From NCBI GenBank assembly GCA_001799485.1, contig MGTO01000003.1:1-39689 (forward strand): a DNA stretch of 39,689 bases, read 5' to 3'. Position 1 is the stretch's first letter. The number at the start of each line of letters is the position of its first letter. The translations under genes were made by a program, and so were the position numbers. The notes below the pieces were generated by a model. That model ran no database searches, had not been told where the DNA came from, and saw only the letters and a list, made by a program, of their open reading frames with translations. Of this stretch, positions 9,375-21,783 are shown one piece after another. This DNA is from Desulfuromonadales bacterium GWC2_61_20 (lineage in GTDB: Bacteria; Desulfobacterota; Desulfuromonadia; Desulfuromonadales; UBA2197).

Positions 9375-11051
9375 ATGGCAGCGAACGTGAAGAAGAACAG
9401 AACCTACGTCATCGGACATAAAAACCCTGACAGTGATTCGATTTGCAGCGCCATCGCTTACGCTCGACTCTGCCAGCGGCAGGGACGCAACGATGTCATC
9501 GCCGCCCGGGCCGGCAACGTCAATCGCCAGACCGAATACGTCCTTCGACAGCTGGCTTTGCCGGCCCCGCTTCTCCTGGCCGATGTCTATCCGCGGGTCC
9601 GCGATGTTATCGGTGAGGCGGTCGTCACCGTGGCCGCAGACGCCCCCCTGGCCCATGCTCTCGAACTCTTCCATGCCCATGGCATTCGTCTCCTGCCGGT
9701 GGTCGATGAGGACAGGTATCCTTTGGGCCTGCTTGTCCTCAAGCGGGTTTCCGAGCGTTTTCTGATCCCGGCGGAAGAGCGGGAAATCCGCAAGGTGCTG
9801 ACATCGCCGCAGGCGTTGCTCACATGCCTGCGTGCGACAGCAGAACATCTGGTGACGGCCGAGAAAATCGCGGAGCTCGATCTTTATGTCGGGGCCATGG
9901 CCGAGGCGACCTTTGCCGCCAAACTCGCCGGCGCCGATCCTCGGCGCGTTGTCCTGATCACCGGTGACCGTCCCGAGATTCAGCGGCAGGGGGTCGCCAT
10001 GGGAGTCCGGGTGCTCATCGTCACCGGTCAGTTGCCGGTGGCCCCGGAGATTGTCGAGAGCGCCCGGCGCAATGGCGTCTGCGTCCTGGTCACAGCGTTC
10101 GATTCGGCCACCAGCGCCTGGTTGACGCGCCTTTCGACCCCCGTCCATTGTCTTGTCGGGGGGGAGACCCCGACCATCGGCATCGACGATCGCGTCGATG
10201 ATCTGCGCGTGCGCCTGTTGCATGGTCGGGAACCGGGACTGGTTGTCCTCGATGGCGACGGGCGGGTGACCGGGGTGGCAACGAAGACGAGTCTCCTCTC
10301 CCCCTCTTCGGTCAAACTCATTCTCGTCGATCACAATGAACACTCCCAGGCTGTCGCCGGCGCCGACAAGGTCGAGATTGTCGAAGTCATCGATCATCAC
10401 CGGCTGGGAAATTTTCACACCGACCAGCCGATTCGCTTCATCAATCAGCCTCTCGGGAGTACCTGTACCCTGGTCGCCACCCTCTATCAGCAAGCAGGCA
10501 TCGATCCGGAAGCGGACATGGCCGGGCTTCTTCTCGCCGGGCTCCTCTCCGACACCGTCATCCTCAAGTCCCCCACGACCACCCTTGTCGACCGGCAGAT
10601 GGCAGTCTGGCTCGGTGATCTGGCCGGACTGGACTCAAGCGTCTTTGGCGCCCAGATCTTCGCCGCCGGGAGTTCTCTCGGGGCTTACCCGACCCCACGA
10701 GATCTGCTCCTCGCCGACTTTAAAGAGTTTGGTGCCGGGGACGAAGGTTTTGGCATCGGTCAAGTCGAAGTGGTCAGCTTTGCCGAATTCCGTCAGATGA
10801 GTGAGCAACTCCGGCGCGAGCTTGAACTCTTGCGCAAGGAGCGCCGCCTCGGCCTGACCGGGTTGCTGGTCACCGATATCGTTCAAGGCGACAGTTTGCT
10901 CCTGGCCGTCGGGCGGCGCGAACTTTCAACCTTGATGGGCTACCCCCGGGTTGAAGAGGGGCTTTTTGAGCTAAAAGGGGTCCTCTCGCGGAAAAAGCAG
11001 CTCGTCCCCCATTTGCTCAAGGTCTTCAAAACTGCGGCCGGACTGCTCTGA
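9375..11051 (+). CDS. Manganese-dependent inorganic pyrophosphatase with CBS and DRTGG domains (CBS-PPase)
   Basis: GHKNPDSDSICSAIAYA, two CBS halves flanking a DRTGG-like segment, DHHRLGNF, SDTVILKSPTTT. Confidence 0.9.
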   Translation: MAANVKKNRTYVIGHKNPDSDSICSAIAYARLCQRQGRNDVIAARAGNVNRQTEYVLRQLALPAPLLLADVYPRVRDVIGEAVVTVAADAPLAHALELFHAHGIRLLPVVDEDRYPLGLLVLKRVSERFLIPAEEREIRKVLTSPQALLTCLRATAEHLVTAEKIAELDLYVGAMAEATFAAKLAGADPRRVVLITGDRPEIQRQGVAMGVRVLIVTGQLPVAPEIVESARRNGVCVLVTAFDSATSAWLTRLSTPVHCLVGGETPTIGIDDRVDDLRVRLLHGREPGLVVLDGDGRVTGVATKTSLLSPSSVKLILVDHNEHSQAVAGADKVEIVEVIDHHRLGNFHTDQPIRFINQPLGSTCTLVATLYQQAGIDPEADMAGLLLAGLLSDTVILKSPTTTLVDRQMAVWLGDLAGLDSSVFGAQIFAAGSSLGAYPTPRDLLLADFKEFGAGDEGFGIGQVEVVSFAEFRQMSEQLRRELELLRKERRLGLTGLLVTDIVQGDSLLLAVGRRELSTLMGYPRVEEGLFELKGVLSRKKQLVPHLLKVFKTAAGLL

Positions 11052-11206
11052 AACCGGAACTGCCGATGCGTGGTGTATGCTCGCGCATGGTAAATCCCTG
11101 AATAAGCTGGCTTTTCGCGGCAGACAGCGGCACTCCGCAGCTTTTTTATTGCACAAGTCCGAGTCATCATCTAGTGTTCGGAGCTAAAATTTAAGGAGGA
11201 TAAAAA

Positions 11207-12148
11207 ATGGGCGAAGCCGGCAAGACCAAGTTCCAGAGCGATCTGCGCCGCTATCTACGTGAAACCGATGAGGATCGCGACCTGACCCGGCTGATCTGCG
11301 AAATCGCCGATGCCTCGAAATATATCATCAATTCCATCCGCACCGGCGATCTTGGCGTTGCCGGCACTTCCAACCTCTACGGGGAGGAACAGCTCGCCCT
11401 CGACGTCCTCTCCGATCGCATCCTGCGCAAGCGTCTCCTCCATTCCGGCGTCGTCGCCAACATCGTCTCCGAGGAATGTAATGAGATCATTACCGTCTCC
11501 GCGGATTGCGAAGGAAAGTATTCCGTTGCCTACGATCCCCTCGACGGCTCTTCCCTGGTCGATGTCAACCTCGCGGTCGGGACCATCGTCGGCATCTACA
11601 AGGGGTGCGATGTCCTCCTCCCCGGGCGCAACCTGGTCGCGGCCATGTACATCCTGTACGGGCCAAGGACGACCCTGGTGCTGTCGACCGGCAAGGGGGT
11701 CCACGAGTTCGCCATGAACTCCCTGATGGAATATGACCTGCAACGAGAAAACATCCAGTTGGCGCCTGTCGGCAACATCTATGCCCCCGGCGGCCAGCGC
11801 AACAAGTACACCCCCGGCGTCGAGGCGTTCGTCCGCTATCTCGAAGAAAAGGGGGCCAAGTTGCGCTACAGCGGCGGCTTCGTCCCGGATATCAACCAGG
11901 TGCTGCTGAAAGGGAAGGGGATCTTCCTCTATCCCCATCTGCAGGATGCGCCCAACGGCAAGTTACGCCTCCTCTATGAACTGAATCCCATGGCCTTTCT
12001 CATCGAACAGGCGGGGGGGGCCGCCTCGACCGGTAGGGGGCGTATTCTCGATCTGCTGCCACGGGGGATCGATGACCGTGCGCCGGTTTTCATCGGCTGT
12101 AAGGACGATGTGGCGAAGGCCGAGGAGTTTATTGCCCGGATGGGGTAA
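11207..12148 (+). CDS. fbp: Class 1 fructose-1,6-bisphosphatase
   Basis: YDPLDGSSLVDVNLAVGTIVGIY, YSGGFVPDINQVLLKGKGIFLYP; SD AAGGAGG. Confidence 0.93.
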   Translation: MGEAGKTKFQSDLRRYLRETDEDRDLTRLICEIADASKYIINSIRTGDLGVAGTSNLYGEEQLALDVLSDRILRKRLLHSGVVANIVSEECNEIITVSADCEGKYSVAYDPLDGSSLVDVNLAVGTIVGIYKGCDVLLPGRNLVAAMYILYGPRTTLVLSTGKGVHEFAMNSLMEYDLQRENIQLAPVGNIYAPGGQRNKYTPGVEAFVRYLEEKGAKLRYSGGFVPDINQVLLKGKGIFLYPHLQDAPNGKLRLLYELNPMAFLIEQAGGAASTGRGRILDLLPRGIDDRAPVFIGCKDDVAKAEEFIARMG

Positions 12149-12163
12149 GAGAAGTGAACAGGA

Positions 12164-12200
12164 AATAGAAAAGGCCGGGGGTGACCCGGCCTTTTCTATT
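12164..12200. terminator. Bidirectional terminator between convergent fbp and deacetylase
   Basis: 16-bp perfect stem AATAGAAAAGGCCGGG-GGTGA-CCCGGCCTTTTCTATT. Confidence 0.9.
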
Positions 12201-12214
12201 CTTGGTGAGAGGAA

Positions 12215-12988
12215 TCAGCCACCGCTGGCGCTGGCGACGATTCTGCCGAAGCGGTCGCCGCGGTCGCCATCGACCAGGAGGTAGCGCGGGAGTTTCATGA
12301 GGCTATCGGCGGCCGTGACCGGGCGGCGCTCGATGGTGAAGGTTGCTGCATATCCGGCCTGGGCGGCTCGTTGCAGCAGGTCGTCGTCATAGATACCGAA
12401 GGGCCAGGCCAGTTGGTCGACAGCTGTGCCGAATTCCTTCTCCAGGCGGGCCTTCGCTTTGCCGAGCTGAGTGCTGACCAGTTTGTCGAAGTCGGCGGGG
12501 AGGAGTTTCTTGCGTTCCTGTTTGAAGTTCGGGTGCCAATAGGTATGCGACTGGATATCGACCAGTCCCGTCGCCTTGGCCTCGTGCAACTCTTCCCAGG
12601 TCATGGCGTAGCTGGCATTGGAAATCGCCGATGGATAGACAAAGAGGGTCACCGGCACGTTATATTTTTTGATCAGCGGCAGCATGTCGCTGTAGACCGA
12701 TTTGTGGGCATCGTCCTCGACGATAACCACCGGTTTGGCGGGGAGCGGGGTGACGTCGGCTCCGCGTTTATGGTCAAGAAGTTGTTTCAGGGGAATGACG
12801 GTGTAGCCATTTTCCTTGAGGAAGCGCAGATGCGATTCGAAGTCTTTGGTGGTGATCGTCATGCTGTCGACAACGGTCGGGCCGAGACGGTGATAAAGAA
12901 GAACCGGCACATGGTAATCGCCGGCAACAGCGGGCGCCTGTAGCAACAAGACAAAAATCAGGGAGAAAAAAAGGTGGCGCACGGGCAA
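12215..12988 (-). CDS. Polysaccharide deacetylase family protein, exported
   Basis: Signal peptide; PVLLYHRLGPTVVDSMTITTKDFESHLRFLKENGYTVIPL, VVIVEDDAHKSVYSDMLPLIKKYNVPVTLFVYPSAI, IQSHTYWHPNF. Confidence 0.88.
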   Translation of the reverse strand: MPVRHLFFSLIFVLLLQAPAVAGDYHVPVLLYHRLGPTVVDSMTITTKDFESHLRFLKENGYTVIPLKQLLDHKRGADVTPLPAKPVVIVEDDAHKSVYSDMLPLIKKYNVPVTLFVYPSAISNASYAMTWEELHEAKATGLVDIQSHTYWHPNFKQERKKLLPADFDKLVSTQLGKAKARLEKEFGTAVDQLAWPFGIYDDDLLQRAAQAGYAATFTIERRPVTAADSLMKLPRYLLVDGDRGDRFGRIVASASGG

Positions 12989-13050
12989 CTCCAGTCGGTG
13001 GATGCGGTCATCTTAATACATCGAGGTTGCTCGAAGCTAGTGAGGAATAA

Positions 13051-13083
13051 AAAAAGCCCGGGAAGAATCTTCCCGGGCTTTTT
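13051..13083 (-). terminator. Terminator downstream of the kor operon
   Basis: AAAAAGCCCGGGAAGA/TCTTCCCGGGCTTTTT stem. Confidence 0.88.
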
Positions 13084-13100
13084 ACTCACAAGAATCAACC

Positions 13101-13649
13101 TTACTTGAGCAGCGCCTTGACCTTTTCGAAACCGAGGTTGTAGGCCTTTTTGTTGAGGTCGAGGAAGGCCTCGGGGACGCGAGCCAGAACCGCTTTCTCG
13201 CCGGCCTCGCGGGAAACCGCGTCGGTGAGGGCGATCATCGCGCCGAGGGCCACGACGTTGGCGACGATCTCGCGGCCAATCTCATCCTTGGCAGTGCGCA
13301 TGATCGGCATTTTGTAAACCTTGAAGTCGCCTTTCGGCTCGTTCTTGACGAAGTCGGAATCAATGAGGAGGACGCCCCCCTTTTTGATGCCGTTGGCATA
13401 CTTGTCGGCCGATTCCTGAGTCATTGCCAGGCAAGCATCGACGACGGTAGCCTTGGGATAGTCGATGGGGCTATCGGAGATGATAACCTCAGATTTAGAG
13501 GCGCCGCCACGAGCTTCGGGGCCGTAACTCTGAGATTGGACGGCGTGTTTTCCCTCAATGATGGCAGCCGCCTCGGCAAGGATGATGCCGGCGGTGATCA
13601 GGCCCTGGCCGCCGGCGCCGGAGAAGCGAATCTCGAATCGTTTGGACAT
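13101..13649 (-). CDS. korC: 2-oxoacid:ferredoxin oxidoreductase gamma subunit (2-oxoglutarate, KorC)
   Basis: RFSGAGGQGLITAGIILAEAA, SQSYGPEARGGASKSEVIIS. Confidence 0.88.
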   Translation of the reverse strand: MSKRFEIRFSGAGGQGLITAGIILAEAAAIIEGKHAVQSQSYGPEARGGASKSEVIISDSPIDYPKATVVDACLAMTQESADKYANGIKKGGVLLIDSDFVKNEPKGDFKVYKMPIMRTAKDEIGREIVANVVALGAMIALTDAVSREAGEKAVLARVPEAFLDLNKKAYNLGFEKVKALLK

Positions 13650-13667
13650 GGATAAAGATCTCCTTGA

Positions 13668-14486
13668 TTATTTGGCGCCGGATGCCTTGGCGATGACCTT
13701 GGCGTACTGCTCGCAGTACTCGGGCTTGTCCTCCTTGTAGAGAACGCCGGTGAGTACTTTCCCCTCAAGCTGCTCGGCGGTCATCTTGCCGGCGGCGGCG
13801 ACGGGAACCGCGATGTCCTTGAGCCGTTTCATCATGTCGATGACGCTGCGGAACTTGTTGCGACGGCCGTACGTGGTCGGGCAGTCGTCAAGGACCTCGA
13901 TAATTGCCATGCCTTTGTGCTTGATCCCCTCGGCGATGAGCTTGTCGATCTGGGTGGCATGGAAGGCGGTGGTGCGGGCGACAAAGGTGGCGCCGGCGCC
14001 GATGGCCAGTTTGCTGATATCGAAGGTCGGATCAGGGTTGCCGTAGGGAGTGGTCGAAGCTTTGTCGCCGGTCGGAGTGCAGGGGGAAAACTGCCCGCCG
14101 GTCATGCCGTAGATCAAGTTGTTCATGATGACATAGGTCATGTCGATGTTGCGGCGGCAGGCATGGATGAAATGATTGCCGCCAATGGCGGTGCCGTCGC
14201 CGTCGCCGCCCATAACGATGACGTTCATCTCAGGTTTGGCCATCTTGACGCCGGTGGCGAAGGCGGCGGCGCGGCCGTGAGCGGTGTGCAGGGTGCAGAA
14301 GTCGAGGTAGCCGGGAAGACGACTGGCGCAACCGATACCGGAGACAAGGGCGGTGTTGTTCTTGTCCAGACCGCAGCTGTCGATGGCGCGGATCAGCCCC
14401 TTCATGACGATGCCATGGCCGCAGCCGGGACACCAGATGTGCGGGAGCTTGCCCGGACGGATATATTTTTCGTAATCGTAAGCCAT
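13668..14486 (-). CDS. korB: 2-oxoglutarate ferredoxin oxidoreductase beta subunit
   Basis: TPP-binding: PHIWCPGCGHGIVMKGL, GIGCASRLPGYLDFCTLHTAHGRAAAFATG, GGDGDGTAIGGNH. Confidence 0.9.
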   Translation of the reverse strand: MAYDYEKYIRPGKLPHIWCPGCGHGIVMKGLIRAIDSCGLDKNNTALVSGIGCASRLPGYLDFCTLHTAHGRAAAFATGVKMAKPEMNVIVMGGDGDGTAIGGNHFIHACRRNIDMTYVIMNNLIYGMTGGQFSPCTPTGDKASTTPYGNPDPTFDISKLAIGAGATFVARTTAFHATQIDKLIAEGIKHKGMAIIEVLDDCPTTYGRRNKFRSVIDMMKRLKDIAVPVAAAGKMTAEQLEGKVLTGVLYKEDKPEYCEQYAKVIAKASGAK

Positions 14487-14488
14487 GG

Positions 14489-15637
14489 TTACTTGACCTC
14501 CTTGACCTGGGCAATGATCTGGCCGGGGTTGATCGGCTCACCGTCGACACGGCCGATACTGATGACGGGGCAGGCGCCCTTGACCACGCGCTCGACTTCA
14601 AGATTCATCTGGCCGAGGTTGAGTTCGGGGACGATGATGGCCTTGACCTGTTTACCGAGAGCGGCGATGCGCTTCTCCGGGAAAGGCCAGAGGGTGATGG
14701 GGCGGAAGAGGCCAACCTTGATCCCTTCCTTGCGCAGCTCGTTGACTGCATAGCGAGCCGAGCGCGAGGTGGAGCCGTAGGCAAAAAGGAGGATCGTGGC
14801 GTCGTCTGTCAGGTACTCTTCGTATTTTTCAATGTCGACACGGGCGACTTCACCTTCGACCTTGCGGATCTGGCGGCGTTCTTCGGCGTCGACATATTCT
14901 GCTTTGGTCGTCGGGAAGCCGTCCTGGGCCTTGTTCAGCCCCGTAACATGATAACGGTAACCAGTGCCGTAGGCAGCCAACGGTGGTACATCGCCAAAAG
15001 AGGTGTCATACGGTTTGTACTTGTCGGGGCCGACGGTCGGTTTGGCGCGATTGATGATTTCAAGATCGCCCGGCTCGGGGAACTCGATACGCTCACGCAT
15101 ATGGCCAACAATTTCGTCATAAACCACCTGCACCGGCATGCGATATTTCTCGGCAAGATTGAAGGCACGCACGGTTTCGGTGAAGATTTCCTGGACCGAA
15201 GCCGGGGCCAGGGCGATAGTCGCGTGATCGCCGTGAGTGCCCCATTTGGCCTGCATGACGTCGGACTGGCCGGGGCCGGTCGGCATGCCGGTCGAGGGGC
15301 CGCCACGCATGACGCTGATGATAACGCAGGGAACCTCGGCGATGCAGGCGTAGCCGATGAGCTCCTGCTTGAGGGAAATCCCCGGTCCCGAGGAGGCGGT
15401 CAGCGCCTTGGCCCCGGTCAGGGATGCGCCGATAATCGAGGCCATGGCGCCGATCTCGTCTTCCATCTGGATAAATTTGCCGCCGAATTTAGGGAGTTCG
15501 TTGGAGAGAACTTCCGCAACTTCGGTGGAGGGGGTGATGGGGTAACCGCCGAAGAAATTACATCCAGCGTAAAGGGCGCCGTGAGCGCATGCCTCGTTCC
15601 CCTGCAACAGAGCAACTTTCTTAGCCACGTTAGCCAA
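14489..15637 (-). CDS. korA: 2-oxoglutarate ferredoxin oxidoreductase alpha subunit
   Basis: GYPITPSTEVAEVLSNELPKFGGKFIQMEDEIGAMASIIGASLTGAKALTASSGPGISL. Confidence 0.92.
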   Translation of the reverse strand: MANVAKKVALLQGNEACAHGALYAGCNFFGGYPITPSTEVAEVLSNELPKFGGKFIQMEDEIGAMASIIGASLTGAKALTASSGPGISLKQELIGYACIAEVPCVIISVMRGGPSTGMPTGPGQSDVMQAKWGTHGDHATIALAPASVQEIFTETVRAFNLAEKYRMPVQVVYDEIVGHMRERIEFPEPGDLEIINRAKPTVGPDKYKPYDTSFGDVPPLAAYGTGYRYHVTGLNKAQDGFPTTKAEYVDAEERRQIRKVEGEVARVDIEKYEEYLTDDATILLFAYGSTSRSARYAVNELRKEGIKVGLFRPITLWPFPEKRIAALGKQVKAIIVPELNLGQMNLEVERVVKGACPVISIGRVDGEPINPGQIIAQVKEVK

Positions 15638-15652
15638 CCTCCTGTCGGTGAA

Positions 15653-15844
15653 TTAATCTACGTAAACCTTGATGGCAAAGTCAGGACAGCGCAGTTCGCA
15701 CTGCATGCACTTGATGCAATCCTGCAGCCGCACGACCTTGGCCAGGAAGCCGTCCATCTCGAGGACGTTCTTGGGACAGAACTCGACGCAGATACTGCAT
15801 CCCTTACAATACTTTTCGATGACCTCTATTCTTGTACCGCTCAT
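15653..15844 (-). CDS. korD: 4Fe-4S ferredoxin subunit of 2-oxoglutarate ferredoxin oxidoreductase
   Basis: Two 4Fe-4S motifs: CKGCSICVEFCP and CIKCMQCELRCP. Confidence 0.9.
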   Translation of the reverse strand: MSGTRIEVIEKYCKGCSICVEFCPKNVLEMDGFLAKVVRLQDCIKCMQCELRCPDFAIKVYVD

Positions 15845-16044
15845 TCCCGCCTGTCTCCTTTTCTGCGAAATTAGCTGCTGGTAACGGTTATCTAAAACGG
15901 CTGAAAGCTAGCACAAACTAAGGACGTTTGCCAGCAAAATATCGATGTCGTGTAAGGGTTTTTCTCCAATCTGAAAAACTGTTATAGCCGGAATTGGCGC
16001 GGATTCTTGGCGCAATAATTAATGTAAATAATTCCATGTAGATA

Positions 16045-16080
16045 GCAAAGAAGGGCAATGTCGCCATTGCCCTTCTTTGC
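16045..16080 (-). terminator. Terminator downstream of mdh
   Basis: 16-bp perfect stem GCAAAGAAGGGCAATG-TCGC-CATTGCCCTTCTTTGC. Confidence 0.75.
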
Positions 16081-16105
16081 ATGCTTTGTTCGAGCACTTT
16101 TAAAC

Positions 16106-19396
<3,291 letters not shown>

Positions 19397-19473
19397 TTAA
19401 TGACAGTAACAACAGCGGCTTTGTGACAGGTGAAAAGCTTGAAATCCCATGGTTTGCAGCAGATTCCTAATCT

Positions 19474-19507
19474 TGTATACAGTATACAGGGCCGCGGGGG
19501 CTGTCAA
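19474..19507 (-). promoter_or_regulatory. Predicted icd promoter (TTGACA-N15-TATACT) overlapped by 15-bp palindrome TGTATAC-A-GTATACA
   Basis: Perfect palindrome at 19474..19488; TGTCAA at 19502..19507 is the -35 on the minus strand. Confidence 0.6.
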
Positions 19508-19564
19508 GGAAAAATTCCGGGCTTATCCAGCCTGTTTGTCGGGTTATGCACGCTGTCAGAGCCG

Positions 19565-19870
19565 TCAGTTCGGCGGCGCCGAGAGCAGGTTGAGCGGGAA
19601 GCTCGTGGAGCGGCGGGCAGCTTCACGAGCTTCTTCTTTTTGCGTTTCGCCGGCGCCTTGGGGGATGCTTAACTCCTGCCGGGGGTATATAAGATGAGAG
19701 GTTAGAACAGGGGGGCGGCGTAGACGCTTGGACGCGCGGCGATGGTCCGAAGGGTCTCGCCGTTGACAACCGCATAACTCGTGAGAGCGTATGTCGGGGG
19801 GGAGTTGCGGAGTCGGTGGTAAAGTCTGCGGCAGGTTGCTGGGTGAAACCACAAGCAGTTCATCGGGGGG
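19565..19870 (-). pseudogene. Frameshifted LysM-domain protein remnant
   Basis: One reverse frame gives SYAVVNGETLRTIAARPSVYAAPLF*; another gives LIYPRQELSIPQGAGETQKEEAREAAR; together they form the two ends of a LysM domain with the middle missing. Confidence 0.65.
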
Positions 19871-19898
19871 CAGTATTAGACACCGTCCCCCCGATGAA
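19859..19898 (-). terminator. Stem-loop directly downstream of aspS, possible terminator
   Basis: 12-bp perfect stem TTCATCGGGGGG/CCCCCCGATGAA; no clear T-run. Confidence 0.5.
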
Positions 19899-19912
19899 AT
19901 GGCCGACTCGCG

Positions 19913-21700
19913 TTACTTGGGCTTGCTGGCCAAGCGGATGGAAAGCTCGCGTAACTGTTTTTCGTCGACGGGGCCGGGAGCCTCGGACATGAGGCAGGTC
20001 CCTTTTTGCGTCTTGGGGAAGGCGATGACGTCGCGGATCGAGTCGCTGCCGGTCAGCAGCATGATCAGGCGGTCCATGCCGAAGGCGATCCCCCCGTGCG
20101 GGGGGGTGCCGAAGTCGAGGGCGTCGAGGAGGAAGCCGAACTTAAGACGGGTCTCCTCTTCGGTGAGACCAAGGAGTTTGAACATCAGGGACTGCACCTG
20201 TTGCTGATGAATTCGGATCGAGCCGCCGCCGATCTCGCTGCCGTTGAGGACCAGATCATAGGCCTTGGCGCGGCAGCGACCGGGATCCGCCTCGACATAG
20301 GGAACGTCTTCGTCCATCGGGGCGGTAAAGGGATGGTGCACGGCGGCCCAGCGCTTGTCCTCGTCGTCCCACTCCAGCAGGGGGAAATCGGTAATCCAGA
20401 CGAAGCGGAAAACGTTCTTGTCCAGCAGGCCGAGGAGGTTGGCGAGATGACCGCGCAAGCGGCCGAGGGAATCGTTGACGACCTTCGGCTTGTCGGCGAC
20501 GAAAAGGAGCAAGTCCCCTTCCTGGGCGTCGAAGGCCTGGTTCAGGGCTGCGATTTCCGCCTCGGTGAAAAACTTGGCAATAGGGGAATGCCACTGACTG
20601 TTTTCGATCTTGACGTAGGCCATCCCCTTGGCGCCGTAAATTTTGGCGAATTCGGTGAGATCGTCGATCTCCTTGCGCGAGAAGCCGGCACAGCCCTTGG
20701 CATTGAGGCCCTTGACGATACCGCCGCCGGCACAGACCTCGGCAAAGACCTTGAAGCCGGCGTTTTTGACCAGATCGGTCAATTCGGTCAGCTCGAGGCC
20801 GAAGCGCAGGTCGGGGTTGTCGACCCCGAAACGACGGATCGCTTCGGCATAGGTCATGCGCTCGATGGGGAGTCGCACATCGGCGTTTTTCGCCGTTTTG
20901 AAGATGCGGGCGATGAGGCCTTCCATGACGCGGATGATGTCGTCACGGTCGATGAAGGACATCTCGCAGTCGATCTGGGTGAATTCCGGCTGGCGGTCGG
21001 CCCGCAGGTCCTCGTCGCGAAAGCAGCGCACGACCTGGAAATAGCGGTCGAAACCCGAGATCATCAGGATCTGCTTGAAAATCTGCGGCGACTGGGGCAG
21101 GGCATAGAAGCAGCCGGCGTTGATGCGCGACGGTACCAGAAAGTCGCGGGCGCCTTCCGGGGTCGATTTGGTGAGAAAGGGGGTCTCCAGCTCAATGAAA
21201 CCGTTTTCCGTCAGGTAGGCGCGGGTGGTCTGGGCCACCTGGTGGCGCAGGATGAGGTTGTACTGCAACTGCGGACGGCGCAAATCGAGATAGCGATGCT
21301 TGAGGCGGATATTCTCGGCGACCTCGGAGAATTCGTCGAGCATGAAGGGGAGGGGTTTGGAGCGGTTGAGCAGCTTGCATTCCGCCACCTGGACCTCGAC
21401 CTCGCCGGTCTTCATGTTGGGATTGACCGTCCCCGCCGGGCGCGGGATGACCTTGCCGCGGATGGCGAGAACGAATTCGTTGCGGACCCCTTCGGCCAGG
21501 AGGTGGGCTTCCTTGGCGAGATCGGGATCGAAGACGATCTGGGCGAGACCTTCACGGTCACGCAGATCGACGAAGACCAGGCTGCCGTGGTCGCGGCGAC
21601 GCAGGACCCACCCCATCAGGCAGACGTCCTTGCCAATATCGGCGCGGGTCAGATGCCCGCAGAAATGGCTACGTTTCCAATCACCTAGGGTATCGCTCAA
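19913..21700 (-). CDS. aspS: Aspartyl-tRNA synthetase
   Basis: [77 protein letters not shown]. Confidence 0.96.
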   Translation of the reverse strand: MSDTLGDWKRSHFCGHLTRADIGKDVCLMGWVLRRRDHGSLVFVDLRDREGLAQIVFDPDLAKEAHLLAEGVRNEFVLAIRGKVIPRPAGTVNPNMKTGEVEVQVAECKLLNRSKPLPFMLDEFSEVAENIRLKHRYLDLRRPQLQYNLILRHQVAQTTRAYLTENGFIELETPFLTKSTPEGARDFLVPSRINAGCFYALPQSPQIFKQILMISGFDRYFQVVRCFRDEDLRADRQPEFTQIDCEMSFIDRDDIIRVMEGLIARIFKTAKNADVRLPIERMTYAEAIRRFGVDNPDLRFGLELTELTDLVKNAGFKVFAEVCAGGGIVKGLNAKGCAGFSRKEIDDLTEFAKIYGAKGMAYVKIENSQWHSPIAKFFTEAEIAALNQAFDAQEGDLLLFVADKPKVVNDSLGRLRGHLANLLGLLDKNVFRFVWITDFPLLEWDDEDKRWAAVHHPFTAPMDEDVPYVEADPGRCRAKAYDLVLNGSEIGGGSIRIHQQQVQSLMFKLLGLTEEETRLKFGFLLDALDFGTPPHGGIAFGMDRLIMLLTGSDSIRDVIAFPKTQKGTCLMSEAPGPVDEKQLRELSIRLASKPK

Positions 21701-21783
21701 GTCCGTGTCCTCCAGAGAAAAATATAGGTAGGGGTGAAAAGGGAGTCATTATAGAAACCTCTGGCCGGAAGCGTCAAGCGCAA

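Noticed and set aside
11095-11150. Possible terminator between the PPase and fbp (GCGG-CACT-CCGC then T-run)
   Set aside because: Only 4 bp of stem; too weak to call.
15993-16015. TTGGCGC direct repeat upstream of korD
   Set aside because: Only two copies of 7 bp, with no clear promoter context or second locus.
20006-21688. 560-aa plus ORF opposite aspS, and similar antisense ORFs opposite icd, hisS, korA and mdh
   Set aside because: Mirror ORFs of well-supported genes with unnatural Gly/Glu/Asp-rich composition.
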